Positions 16,779-25,153 of a DNA stretch of 64,000 bases are shown piece after piece. Position 1 is the first letter of the stretch, and each line of letters begins with the position of its first letter. Position numbers and translations under genes: made by a program. The notes beneath the pieces were generated by a model. It ran no database searches. It saw nothing but the letters and a program-made list of their open reading frames with translations, and was not told the DNA's origin. Source of the DNA: Actinopolyspora halophila DSM 43834 (lineage in GTDB: Bacteria > Actinomycetota > Actinomycetes > Mycobacteriales > Pseudonocardiaceae). The stretch lies in contig NZ_AQUI01000002.1 in NCBI RefSeq assembly GCF_000371785.1, forward strand, positions 1,591,276-1,655,275, in the 5' to 3' direction.

Positions 16779-18526
16779 CGGGCCGCTCCGCTGATCCTGT
16801 CCGAGGTCCCGCCGTGTTCGGCCGGGTGCTCGTATCCGGCGGTGACGTCCAGTTCCACCACGGTGTCCTCCAGGACCAGCTCGCCCGTGCTCCCCGTTAT
16901 CCGCGTCGTCCGCGCCGAATCGTGCCGAACGGTCAACCGCAGCCCGTGCACGGGCTCCGTGGCGGTGCCCGCATCCTCCGGGGAGTCGCGCCCGGCCATC
17001 GCCAGGCTCAACAGCTCGCACAGCATCTCCAGGGCGTCGGAGGAGACCCGGAGCTCGTCCGGCTCCGCCCGGGAAGCGGCCAGCTCGGCCGCGGCCCCGG
17101 CGCGGCGCTGCTGGTTGGCGCGTTCCTCGTCCAGCAGTTGTTGTTCGGTCATCGGGTCGTGCAGCACTCTGGACGTTCCCCCGCGCGTGCTCCGGTCGGA
17201 GCGGTTCCGCACGTTCACGGGGATCTCCGTGCGCCTGCCGTCCCTCCAACTGGTGGTGTGCTCGTCCGCGTCGTGCTCGGGAGCGGGTTGCACGCAGCGT
17301 GCCGAGTACAGCCCGAAGGCCGCGGCGTGCAGCTCGTGGGCCTCGTCCGGGGTGCAACGATCGAACCAACGTGCCAGCTTCAGCAGATCACCGCGATGCC
17401 CCGGAACCGGGCCGCTCCCGGAGGTGGCGTGTTTGACGCTGGCGAGCAGCGAGCCGATGGCCCGAGCGGTGGCCTCCCGCAACGCCGAGACCTGGCTCGG
17501 CCGTCCCGGTGAGTCCAGGAACCACTCGGTGAGCTCTTGCCAGTCGGCGGCGGTGCGCCCGCGTGCCCGCTCCACCTCGGCGCCGAGTTCCTCCTCGGTC
17601 CCGAGCGCGGTGAGCAACTCCTCCCTGCGGGCCGCGAGCGTTCGCAACGAGGCCGCCACGGGTTCGGTGTAGCGGATCACGTCCTCGACGACCGCTTGGA
17701 TGTACTCGACCAGCAGGTTGCGGAAACCGGAGATCTCCTTCGGGTCGAGCTGGTGCCTGGTGACCACCTGTCCCAGATAGGCGTAGAAGTCCCGAACCGT
17801 GGCGGCGAGCTCGGAGTGCTGCAGGAACACCGTCGTCACCTGCTCCGCGAGCCGCTCGCGGGCGCCTTCCTGGGCGGACCCGGCGGAAAACGCCGTGGGC
17901 AGGAGTTCGACGATCTCCTGGAGTCCCCGTTCGACGGCGGGCAGCAGCTCCCGCGAGACCTCCCGCGCTCCCTCGGGAACGCGCAGCAACGCGTCCACGT
18001 CCCGCTGAACTCGTACACCCAGTTTGCTGACCTGGAAACGAGCGCTGCCGTGCTGGAACTCGGCGATGCTCGATGCGACCGTCTCACGCCGCCCGAAGGT
18101 CAGGTTGCCCCATTCGCGGAGTTTCCGGAGCCGTTCGACCACGGTCGGCAGTTCGGACTCGCCCGCGGCGATCCTCCCCTCCCGCTCGGCCACGGCCAGC
18201 GCTCCGGACACCTCGGAGGCGGACAGATCGGCGAGCAGTGTCGAGGTGAACAACCGCATGATCGTCAGGTAGGTGCGGTGTCCGCTCACCTGGAGGTGGC
18301 GGTAGAGCAGCAACCTCCGCTCGTCCGACCGCTCGTCGGAGGCGAGCTCGTCCTCCCCGGCCCCCGATGTGCCCCGTTCCCCAGTCAGGAGCGGAGCCTC
18401 GGGGTACTCGCTCTCCCGAGTGGAATGCCCGGCGGAGTTCCGTTGCGTGACGGAAGGGCCGTTCGGATGGGCTGTGTCGGTCACGGTCTCGGTACGCGGC
18501 TCCACGGCTTCGCGATCGACGGTCAC
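16775..18526 (-). CDS. jetA: Wadjet subunit JetA (TIGR02677/DUF2397)
   Basis: A protein of about 583 residues of the DUF2397 family, probably the kleisin-like (MukF-like) subunit that bridges the JetC heads. The family core begins near residue 95 (RRLLLYRHLQVSGHRTYLTI, MRLFTSTLLADLSASEV) and continues through LRKLREWGNLTFGRRETVAS and GFRNLLVEYIQAVVEDVIRY. About 90 disordered, polar residues precede it, longer than usual. Two GTG starts are possible. GTG at 18526 follows a TATGGT hexamer by 8 bases and could be nearly leaderless; GTG at 18484 is the alternative. First gene of the operon, divergent from cobD. Confidence 0.85.
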   Translation of the reverse strand: MTVDREAVEPRTETVTDTAHPNGPSVTQRNSAGHSTRESEYPEAPLLTGERGTSGAGEDELASDERSDERRLLLYRHLQVSGHRTYLTIMRLFTSTLLADLSASEVSGALAVAEREGRIAAGESELPTVVERLRKLREWGNLTFGRRETVASSIAEFQHGSARFQVSKLGVRVQRDVDALLRVPEGAREVSRELLPAVERGLQEIVELLPTAFSAGSAQEGARERLAEQVTTVFLQHSELAATVRDFYAYLGQVVTRHQLDPKEISGFRNLLVEYIQAVVEDVIRYTEPVAASLRTLAARREELLTALGTEEELGAEVERARGRTAADWQELTEWFLDSPGRPSQVSALREATARAIGSLLASVKHATSGSGPVPGHRGDLLKLARWFDRCTPDEAHELHAAAFGLYSARCVQPAPEHDADEHTTSWRDGRRTEIPVNVRNRSDRSTRGGTSRVLHDPMTEQQLLDEERANQQRRAGAAAELAASRAEPDELRVSSDALEMLCELLSLAMAGRDSPEDAGTATEPVHGLRLTVRHDSARTTRITGSTGELVLEDTVVELDVTAGYEHPAEHGGTSDRISGAAR

Positions 18527-18663
18527 AGTCGGCCACCATAAACCCGGGCCGTCGGCGGGCCGAAAACACTCCGTTACCGGTGTCGGGGGAATGCCGGGGG
18601 AGTTCGTCGGAACGGTAGCGTTTCGCGACGGATCGGCGTCGAACTTTCCGAGGAGGGAACGCG

Positions 18664-19611
18664 GTGAACGCGGGGCGGGCGGTCGGACTGTTACTCGGGG
18701 TGGCCGCCGACGCGGTGCTGGGGGACCCCGAGCGTGGGCATCCGGTGGCCGCTTTCGGACGATTGGCCGAACGCGTCGAGCGGGTGGTTTACCGGCGGAG
18801 CCGTTCGGCCGGGGTGCTCTACGCGGGTGTCCTCGTGGGGGGAAGCGTCGCGCTGGGCTCGGTGCTGGAACGGTCCGCCCGCCGTGGTCCGGCGACCCAG
18901 GCGGCTCTGACCGCCGTGACCACCTGGACGGTGCTCGGTGGGGCCTCGCTCGGGCGCGAGGGGGCTGCGCTGGCCCGCCACCTCGAGTCCGGGGAGCTGG
19001 AGCAGGCACGTGCCCGGCTGCGTGGCCTGTGCGGCAGGCGCACGGACAAACTCGATCGACAGGGCTTGGCGCGCGCGACGGTGGAGTCCGTGGCGGAGAA
19101 CACCTCCGACGCCGTGATAGCTCCCCTGCTCTGGGGAGCGGTCGGCGGGATTCCCGGCCTGATCGGGTATCGGGCGGTCAACACCCTGGACGCCATGGTC
19201 GGGAACCCGAGCAGTCGCTACAGGGAATTCGGCTGGGCCGCTGCGCGGTCGGACGACGTGGCGAATCTGCTCCCCGCGCGTGCCACGGCCGTGCTGACGG
19301 TGCTCTGCGCTCCCGTCGTCGGTGGTTCGGCCGCGGGGGGGTGGCACACCAGGCGCAGGGACGCCGCGGCCCATCCCAGCCCGAACGCCGGGCAGGTGGA
19401 GGCCGCCTTCGCCGGGGCGCTGCGCATCAGGTTGGGCGGGCGCATCGACTACGGACACACGGCGCAGACCCGCCCCGTGCTGGGGGAGGGGCGCACGGCC
19501 GACGGTGGTGACGTCACCCGCAGCGTCGAGCTGTCCAGAGTGATCGGAACGGTCGGCGGGGTGCTGGCGGCCGGGGTCGCGTTGTTCACGGGGAAGTCCC
19601 CACGGCGGTGA
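18664..19611 (+). CDS. cobD: Adenosylcobinamide-phosphate synthase
   Basis: A membrane enzyme of 315 residues (CobD/CbiB) that attaches aminopropanol phosphate to adenosylcobyric acid in vitamin B12 synthesis. Family motifs are the N-terminal DAVLGDPERGHPVAAFG, the central DKLDRQGLARATVESVAENT followed by SDAVIAPLLWGAVGGIPGLI, and GYRAVNTLDAMVGNPSSRYREFG. The His/Pro-rich DAAAHPSPNAGQVEAAFAGA follows. About four hydrophobic segments are present. The GTG at 18664 follows GAGGGAAC. The conserved backbone resumes at this gene. Confidence 0.93.
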   Translation: MNAGRAVGLLLGVAADAVLGDPERGHPVAAFGRLAERVERVVYRRSRSAGVLYAGVLVGGSVALGSVLERSARRGPATQAALTAVTTWTVLGGASLGREGAALARHLESGELEQARARLRGLCGRRTDKLDRQGLARATVESVAENTSDAVIAPLLWGAVGGIPGLIGYRAVNTLDAMVGNPSSRYREFGWAAARSDDVANLLPARATAVLTVLCAPVVGGSAAGGWHTRRRDAAAHPSPNAGQVEAAFAGALRIRLGGRIDYGHTAQTRPVLGEGRTADGGDVTRSVELSRVIGTVGGVLAAGVALFTGKSPRR

Positions 19612-19623
19612 TCCCGCCCCGCC

Positions 19624-19810
19624 GGGCTCCGCCACGGAACCATCTACGACAACCGAGTCCCCGGGAGATCCGTCACTCCAACGAAAGTGCTTCGAACCCA
19701 CGCAATCGGCACCGCCGAGAAGCCTGTCGCTCCAACGCGGGTGCTTTGAGCCTGCGCACCCCAACCGACCGCGAGAGGTTCCGCCACGTAACCACCCACG
19801 CAAACCGAGC
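19624..19810. repeat. Two pairs of diverged direct repeats
   Basis: Between cobD and the SURF1 gene, a unit with CTCCAACG and GTGCTT and GCGCA-like ends occurs at about 19672 and again at 19726, 54 bases apart. An outer unit (CCGCCACGGAACC/CCGCCACGTAACC followed by AACCGAG) occurs near 19629 and 19781. In the minus strand the inner units encode the recurring peptide GSKHxRWSD. This looks like a small degenerate repeat element, not a gene. Confidence 0.5.
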
Positions 19811-19824
19811 TCACAACCCTGACA

Positions 19825-20667
19825 TCACCCGGTGTTCTCGCGCTCCTGCCGCTCCTCGGCGGCTATGGCCTCCGAGACGGAGGTGCGGGACTTCTTCTTC
19901 GGGACGGCTTCCCCGTCGCGGTTTTTCCCGGAACCGTCGCGCGGGGAGCGGACCTCGCTGTAGATCAGGTACACGACCGCGAGCGGGGCCATGATCCCGA
20001 AGATGATCCACTGCATGGCGTAGGAGAAGTAGGGGCCGGACTCCAGGCGGGGCAGCGGGATGGCCTCCAGGCCGCCCGGCTGGTTCTCGACGAGGGTGAA
20101 GTAGCCGGAGCGCAGCGGAACGTCGACACCGTTGCCCACGGTGTTCGAGTTGATCGCGTAGGTCCAGCGGTGTCCGTCGTGTCGGAAGAGGGACCGGTTC
20201 TCGCTGTCGTGCTCGTTCAGTCGGATGCGCGCGGTCAGGTGCACCGTGCCCGAGGGAGGTGCGGAGTAGTCGGGAGCCCTGGTCGACTGCACCGGGCGGA
20301 TGAAGCCGCGATCGACCAGCAGAGTTTCTCCGTTGCGCATCCGGAACGGTGTCAGCACCTCGAAAGCGGGTTCCCCGCGCACGCTGCGCTGCCAGGCGAG
20401 CGTCTCCCCCTCGGGCAGGTAGTGGCCGGTGAAGCTGACCCGTGTCCACTCGTCGGACTCCTTCGGAGGACTCCCGCGCTCGAGCACCTCGTTCAACGGC
20501 TGCGGATCGGCCCGCATCGACGCCCGAACGGCCTCGTTGCGCTCCTGGGTCTCGGTGTGCCTGCTGAACTGCCACGGGGCGAGCACCGTGAAACAGATCG
20601 TGGAGAAGACGCCGACGAGCAGGATCAGCCCGATCCAGCCGGGGCGCAGCAGAAACCCGAAACGCAC
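19825..20667 (-). CDS. SURF1 family cytochrome oxidase assembly protein
   Basis: A 280-residue membrane protein of the SURF1/Shy1 family that helps insert haem into aa3-type cytochrome c oxidase. It has the family's two-helix layout: an N-terminal helix at about residues 9-30 (WIGLILLVGVFSTICFTVLA) and a C-terminal helix near 215-237 (YAMQWIIFGIMAPLAVVYLI). Between them lies an extracytoplasmic domain with RVSFTGHYLPEGETLAWQRS and GETLLVDRGFIRPVQ. The GTG at 20667 is chosen because it places the first helix as in homologues. The orthologue next to cobD and ptpA in M. tuberculosis agrees. The 5' gap (20668-20797) holds a small GCCCCG/CGGGGC hairpin. Confidence 0.9.
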   Translation of the reverse strand: MRFGFLLRPGWIGLILLVGVFSTICFTVLAPWQFSRHTETQERNEAVRASMRADPQPLNEVLERGSPPKESDEWTRVSFTGHYLPEGETLAWQRSVRGEPAFEVLTPFRMRNGETLLVDRGFIRPVQSTRAPDYSAPPSGTVHLTARIRLNEHDSENRSLFRHDGHRWTYAINSNTVGNGVDVPLRSGYFTLVENQPGGLEAIPLPRLESGPYFSYAMQWIIFGIMAPLAVVYLIYSEVRSPRDGSGKNRDGEAVPKKKSRTSVSEAIAAEERQERENTG

Positions 20668-20797
20668 GTGTCCACGGTAGGCCGTGCGCCGACTCGCGCC
20701 GCACCGGGCCGGTCGATCGTGTGACGAAGGCCCCGAACGGGAGCCCGATCGAACGGGGCTCGAGCCGGTGGAGCGAGTGTCCCCCCGGTCCGGGGCC

Positions 20798-21700
20798 TCA
20801 GAGGCTCCGCAGCGCCTCCTGCGCGGCAGTGACGGCCCGCGTGGCGAAACCTCTGCCGAAGAGCACGCCGTGCACCAGCAGCGGGAACAGCTGGTGCAGC
20901 CCCACGCGCGAGCGCCACCCCTCGGCGAGGGGAGCCTCGCTCTCGTAGGCATCGAGCACGGTGTCCAGCTGGGGGCAACCGAACAGCCGCAGCATGGCCA
21001 GGTCCGTTTCGCGGTGCCCTCCGTGGGCGGCCGGGTCGATCGTCCACACCCGCGTGCCACCGTCTCGCGGGTCGCTTCCCCAGTGCACGTTTCCGCTCCA
21101 CAGGTCCCCGTGGAGCCGGGCGGGGGGTTCGTCGGCCCCGGGGAGGTCGTCGAGACGCTCGCAGACCTCCGTGATCGTCTCGGACTCGGACGGGCGCAGC
21201 GTCCCGGAGTCCACCAGGCTGCGCACGTAAGGCTCGACGCGGAGAGTGCGGTAGAACTCCGGCCAGTCGTGGCTCGCCTCGTCGCGCATCGGGGCGAGGC
21301 CGATCCACGCGTCCCGCGGGCCTCCCGGAGGGGGGCAACCGTGTGCCGCGGCACCGGAGGAGTGCAGCCGGGCGAGCTCGCGACCGAACTCGGCCGCCGC
21401 CTCACTGGTCGGGGCGGCCGATTCGACGTGTTCGGTGATCAACCACCGCTCGTCGGCGCCGTGCACCAGCGGGACCCGTACCGTGCGGGACTCGGCCAAC
21501 CAGCGCAGCGATGCGGCCTCCGCGTCCAGCGCCCTCGGCATGTTCTCGGGAGCGGCCTTGGCGAAGACGTTCTCGCCGTTGTCGAGGGTGACCTCGTAGG
21601 CGGCCGAGGCGTCCCCACCACCCAGTGGTCGCACCGTGTCCGGACGGGCACCGGTGAATCCCGCTACCGCTTCCGTCAGTCCCTCGGGCACGCGCTTCAA
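20798..21700 (-). CDS. Fructosamine kinase family protein
   Basis: A 300-residue kinase-like protein of the fructosamine/ketosamine-3-kinase family, which phosphorylates sugars attached to amines and so helps deglycate proteins. The nucleotide loop region reads RPLGGGDASAAYEV, and the lysine of FAKAAP follows. The catalytic loop is ARLHGDLWSGNVHW (HGDxxxxN, about residues 195-203), and the metal-binding Asp lies in VWTIDPAAHGGHRETDLAML. The start is TTG at 21700 preceded by AGAGGTGAG; no ATG is in range. It may be co-transcribed with ptpA upstream. Confidence 0.9.
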   Translation of the reverse strand: MKRVPEGLTEAVAGFTGARPDTVRPLGGGDASAAYEVTLDNGENVFAKAAPENMPRALDAEAASLRWLAESRTVRVPLVHGADERWLITEHVESAAPTSEAAAEFGRELARLHSSGAAAHGCPPPGGPRDAWIGLAPMRDEASHDWPEFYRTLRVEPYVRSLVDSGTLRPSESETITEVCERLDDLPGADEPPARLHGDLWSGNVHWGSDPRDGGTRVWTIDPAAHGGHRETDLAMLRLFGCPQLDTVLDAYESEAPLAEGWRSRVGLHQLFPLLVHGVLFGRGFATRAVTAAQEALRSL

Positions 21701-21823
21701 CGCTCACCTCTCGGTAGTGCCGTGCTTGTCGTTCGGTGCTTTACGGACATCGTGCCCGGCGCCGCGTCCTCGCGAGCGAGCAGGCCCACGTCGGTCCAGG
21801 GGTGCGGCCCGGGGTGCGGCGAA

Positions 21824-22348
21824 TCAGGTGGTGAGCCCGGAGGAGTCCGCGGAACGGTGCTCGCCCAGGTGCGCCCGCAGCCAGTCCAGCACACCGGGAA
21901 CGGAGGCCTCGATCATCTCCATGACCCGGTCGAAACCACGTTCCCCTCCGAAGTAGGGGTCCGGCACCTCGGCCCACTCGTCGGCTTTCGGGTCGAAGGA
22001 ACGCAGCAGTCGGACCCGGTTCGGATCGGCGACGGCGTCACGGACCACGCGCAGGTGTCCGGCATCCATGGCGAGCAGCAGATCGGCGCTCAGATGGTGC
22101 TCGTCGAGCTGGGCGGCGGTGTGCTCGGTCGGGTATCCGTGGTCGGCCAGTACGGCGCCGGTGCGCGGGTCGGCCGACTCGCCGACGTGCCACGGTCCGG
22201 TCCCCGCGCTGGAGACCTCCACCCGGTCGGACAGACCCGCGTTCCGCAGGTGCTCGCCGAACACGAGCGCGGCCATCGGCGAGCGGCAGATGTTGCCGGT
22301 GCACACGAACGACACGTGGAAGGGCTTCGTGGTGGAGTCGAATGTCAC
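21824..22348 (-). CDS. ptpA: Low-molecular-weight protein-tyrosine phosphatase
   Basis: A 174-residue phosphatase. The P-loop CTGNICRS (C-x5-R-S) lies at about residues 16-23 in VSFVCTGNICRSPMAALVFG, and the general acid Asp in EVPDPYFGGERGFDRVMEMI. LLLAMDAGHLRVVRD and VEVSSAGTGPWHVGE are also typical. In pathogenic mycobacteria PtpA is secreted; in a free-living actinomycete it probably acts on endogenous phosphotyrosine. The GTG at 22348 is preceded by GGAG. Divergent from cobC. Confidence 0.93.
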   Translation of the reverse strand: MTFDSTTKPFHVSFVCTGNICRSPMAALVFGEHLRNAGLSDRVEVSSAGTGPWHVGESADPRTGAVLADHGYPTEHTAAQLDEHHLSADLLLAMDAGHLRVVRDAVADPNRVRLLRSFDPKADEWAEVPDPYFGGERGFDRVMEMIEASVPGVLDWLRAHLGEHRSADSSGLTT

Positions 22349-22467
22349 GTGCTCCAGTGTCCCGTTCCGCGGCGGGCTCGAAAGCGCGGGTCCCGCCGGT
22401 GTCCCGGCCGATCCGCGGGCACCCGTGTGTGTCCGGAGCACGGTCGCGGGTGGCTAGACTGCCGGGG

Positions 22468-23562
22468 ATGAATAGCCGGGACGACCGAGACGCGCTGCGC
22501 CACCACGGTGACGTGGACGCCCTCTCCGGCCTGCTCGATTTCGCCGTCAACGTCAGGCTGCGCAGACCCCCCGACTGGCTGCACAAACGTCTGGTCGCGG
22601 CTCTGGAGCGTCTCGGCAGTTACCCGAGCGCCGAGGACGACCTGGCCGCGCGCCGAGCGGCCGCCGAGCGCCACGGACGTGCGGAGGACGAGGTGCTGCC
22701 ACTGGCCGGTGCCGCCGAGGGATTCGCACTGCTGCCCGCGCTGCGACCCCGTTCGGCTGCGCTGATCCACCCTTCCTTCACCGAGCCCGAGCTCGCGTTG
22801 CGCAACGCGGGGATCGAGGTGACCAGGGTTGCGCTGGATCCGGCCGAGGGGTATCGACTCCGTCCCGGAGCGGTTCCCGAGGAAGCCGATCTCGTCGTCC
22901 TGGGCAACCCCACCAACCCGACCTCGGTGCTGCATTCCGCGGAGACCATCCGTTCCCTGGCCCGTCCCGGGCGGGTGCTCGTGGTCGACGAGGCCTTCGC
23001 CGACGCGGTGCCGGGGGAGCGGGAATCGCTGGCCGCGGAACGGGTGCCGGGCCTGCTCGTGCTGCGCTCCCTGACCAAGATGTGGGGACTGCCCGGGCTG
23101 CGGGCCGGCTACGCGTTGGGCTCGCCGGAACTGCTGGAACGACTCACCCGACTTCGTCCGCACTGGCCCGTGGGTACGCTGGGGCTGGAAGCCCTGATCG
23201 GGTGCTGTGACTCCGCGGCGCTGCTGGAGTCGGAACGGGCCGCCGCGGAGATCGCCGGGCACCGCGACGAGCTGATCACGGCCCTCGACACGGTTTCCGG
23301 GGTGGAGGTGCTCCGTCCGGCGGCGGCCCCCTTCCTGCTGCTGCGCGTCCCCGAGGGGGAGCGGGTGCGTGAGCTGCTGCGTGAACGGGGCATAGCCGTG
23401 CGGCGGGCCGACACCTTTCCCGGACTCGACGGGCGGCACCTCCGCGTCGCGGTCCGGAAGCCGGAGGACAACGCCGAGTTGGTCGCCGCCCTGCGGGGGA
23501 TTCTCGGTTCGCGGGAGGCGACCGGAAGTGCAGTGACGACACGGGAAGCGACCACGGAATGA
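22468..23562 (+). CDS. cobC: CobC-type PLP aminotransferase (threonine-phosphate decarboxylase-like)
   Basis: A fold-type I PLP enzyme of 364 residues. In cobalamin synthesis this group makes (R)-1-amino-2-propanol phosphate, the substrate of CobD, from threonine phosphate, and cobD lies 4 kb away. Motifs are LGNPTNPTSVLHSAET, the Asp in RVLVVDEAFADAVPGE, the PLP lysine in LRSLTKMWGLPGLRAGYA, and the substrate Arg near the C-terminus (DGRHLRVAVRKPEDN). A TAGACT hexamer ends seven bases before the ATG at 22468, so the mRNA may be almost leaderless. The stop overlaps the next start by four bases (ATGA). Confidence 0.85.
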   Translation: MNSRDDRDALRHHGDVDALSGLLDFAVNVRLRRPPDWLHKRLVAALERLGSYPSAEDDLAARRAAAERHGRAEDEVLPLAGAAEGFALLPALRPRSAALIHPSFTEPELALRNAGIEVTRVALDPAEGYRLRPGAVPEEADLVVLGNPTNPTSVLHSAETIRSLARPGRVLVVDEAFADAVPGERESLAAERVPGLLVLRSLTKMWGLPGLRAGYALGSPELLERLTRLRPHWPVGTLGLEALIGCCDSAALLESERAAAEIAGHRDELITALDTVSGVEVLRPAAAPFLLLRVPEGERVRELLRERGIAVRRADTFPGLDGRHLRVAVRKPEDNAELVAALRGILGSREATGSAVTTREATTE

Positions 23563-24422
23563 CCGCACGGATCGAGGACGTCGTCGACGCGTTGGAGACC
23601 TCCTACCCGCCGGGACGGGCCGAGTCGTGGGACGCGGTCGGCCTGGTGTGCGGTGATCCGGCCGCCGAGGTGCGGCGCGTCGCGTTCTGCGTGGACCCCG
23701 TCGAGGAGACGGTCGAGGAGGCCCTCGACTTCGGGGCCCAGTTGCTCGTGGCGCACCATCCGCTCCTTTTGGGCGGCGTGCACGGTGTGCCCGCCGACGA
23801 CCACAAGGGCAGGCTCGTGCACCGGATGATCCGTTCCGGTCTCGGGCTGTACTGCGCGCACACCAACGCGGACACCGCCGACCCCGGGGTCTCCGACGCC
23901 CTCGCGGCCGCGCTCGGGATCACCGTCACGGGACCGCTGTGCCCGCACCGGGAGGGAGCCGACACCGGTCTGGGTCGGATCGGCACGCTCGCCGAGCCCG
24001 AACCGTTCGAGCGGTTCGTGCGACGTGTCGCCGAACGGCTGCCCGGCACGGCATGGGGAGCCAGGGGAGCGGGTGATCCCCGGCGCCCGATCGAGCGCGT
24101 GGCCGTGTGCGGCGGTTCGGGTGACTCGAATCTGGACGCGGCCGTCGCGGCCGGGGTCGACGCCTACGTCACGGCGGATCTGCGGCACCACCCCGCTGCC
24201 GAGCACCTGGCACGCCAGGAGGTGCCGGGGAACCGGGTCCCCAACCTCGTCGACGTGGCCCACTGGGCGAGTGAATGGCCGTGGTGTCACCAGGCGGCCG
24301 ATATCGTCGCGAGTGCGCTGCCCGACAGCGTCGAAGTGCTCGTCTCCACACGCCGCACCGACCCGTGGACGGTGCACGCGCACGGCACCGCCACCACCGA
24401 AACTGGGAGGATGCCCGAGTGA
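23559..24422 (+). CDS. Nif3/DUF34-type dinuclear metal-binding protein
   Basis: A 287-residue member of the DUF34 (NIF3-like) family, a proposed dinuclear metal hydrolase. Family landmarks: RAESWDAVGLVCGDP at the N-terminus; LLVAHHPLLLGGVHGV, where the two His bind metal; YCAHTNADTADPGVSDAL; and near the C-terminus VAVCGGSGDSNLDAAVAAGV with YVTADLRHHPAAEHLA. The biochemical role is unsettled (a GTP cyclohydrolase I-like or metal-insertion function has been suggested). It overlaps the cobC stop by four bases and the next gene by four, so the set is translated as an operon. Confidence 0.88.
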   Translation: MTARIEDVVDALETSYPPGRAESWDAVGLVCGDPAAEVRRVAFCVDPVEETVEEALDFGAQLLVAHHPLLLGGVHGVPADDHKGRLVHRMIRSGLGLYCAHTNADTADPGVSDALAAALGITVTGPLCPHREGADTGLGRIGTLAEPEPFERFVRRVAERLPGTAWGARGAGDPRRPIERVAVCGGSGDSNLDAAVAAGVDAYVTADLRHHPAAEHLARQEVPGNRVPNLVDVAHWASEWPWCHQAADIVASALPDSVEVLVSTRRTDPWTVHAHGTATTETGRMPE

Positions 24423-25153
24423 AAGCCGATCCCGCAGCACAGCGCAAACTGCTCGAACTCGCCAAGGTCGACGCCGAGCTCAACCGGATCAATCACCGCA
24501 GGCGGACGCTTCCGGAAATGGAACGGATCGGGACCGCCGAGCGCGAGGTGCGGGAAAAACGTGACGCCCTGGTCTCCGCGCAGACCTCGCTGGACGATCT
24601 GCAGCGCGAGGTCGACCGCCTGGAGGGCGAGGTGGACCAGGTGCGCTCACGGCAGCAACGGGATCGTCAGATGATGGATTCCACGGGATCCTCCAAGCAG
24701 CTCGAGGACCTCGAGCACGAGATGCAGTCGCTCAGCAGGCGGGAGGCCGAGCTGGAGGACGACATGCTGGAGGTCATGGAACGCCGTGAGGCGCAGGAGA
24801 CCGATGTCTCCCACGCGCGGGAAGCCGTGAACGCGGCGGAGTCGGAGCTCGCGGACGCCCAGCACAGCCGGGACGAGGCCGTCGCCGATCTGGACAGCGA
24901 CGAGGCCAAGCGATCCGCCGAGCGCGAGACGCTGGTGTCGGGGCTGCCCGAGGACCTGTTGAACCTGTACGAGCGGATCAGGGCCCAGCGGGGAACGGGC
25001 GCCGGGTTTTTCCAGGGCAGCCGGTGCGGATCCTGCAGGCTCGAGGTGGACCGTGCCGCGCTCGCCTCCATCCGGGAGGCAGCCGAGGACGAAGTGATCC
25101 GTTGCGAGGAGTGCGGCGCGATCATGGTGCGTACTAAGGAATCGGGGCTGTGA
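24419..25153 (+). CDS. Coiled-coil protein with C-terminal zinc ribbon
   Basis: A 244-residue protein of the actinobacterial family found just upstream of rnhA (the Rv2229c-like position). Residues about 5-190 form a long, highly charged coiled coil, with heptads such as LQREVDRLEGEVDQVRSRQQ. The C-terminal zinc ribbon has two CxxC pairs: SRCGSCRLEVDRAALA and EVIRCEECGAIMVRT. The function is unknown; nucleic-acid binding has been suggested for the family. Start GTG at 24419 overlaps the preceding stop (GTGA), and the following gene overlaps it in the same way. Confidence 0.88.
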   Translation: MKADPAAQRKLLELAKVDAELNRINHRRRTLPEMERIGTAEREVREKRDALVSAQTSLDDLQREVDRLEGEVDQVRSRQQRDRQMMDSTGSSKQLEDLEHEMQSLSRREAELEDDMLEVMERREAQETDVSHAREAVNAAESELADAQHSRDEAVADLDSDEAKRSAERETLVSGLPEDLLNLYERIRAQRGTGAGFFQGSRCGSCRLEVDRAALASIREAAEDEVIRCEECGAIMVRTKESGL

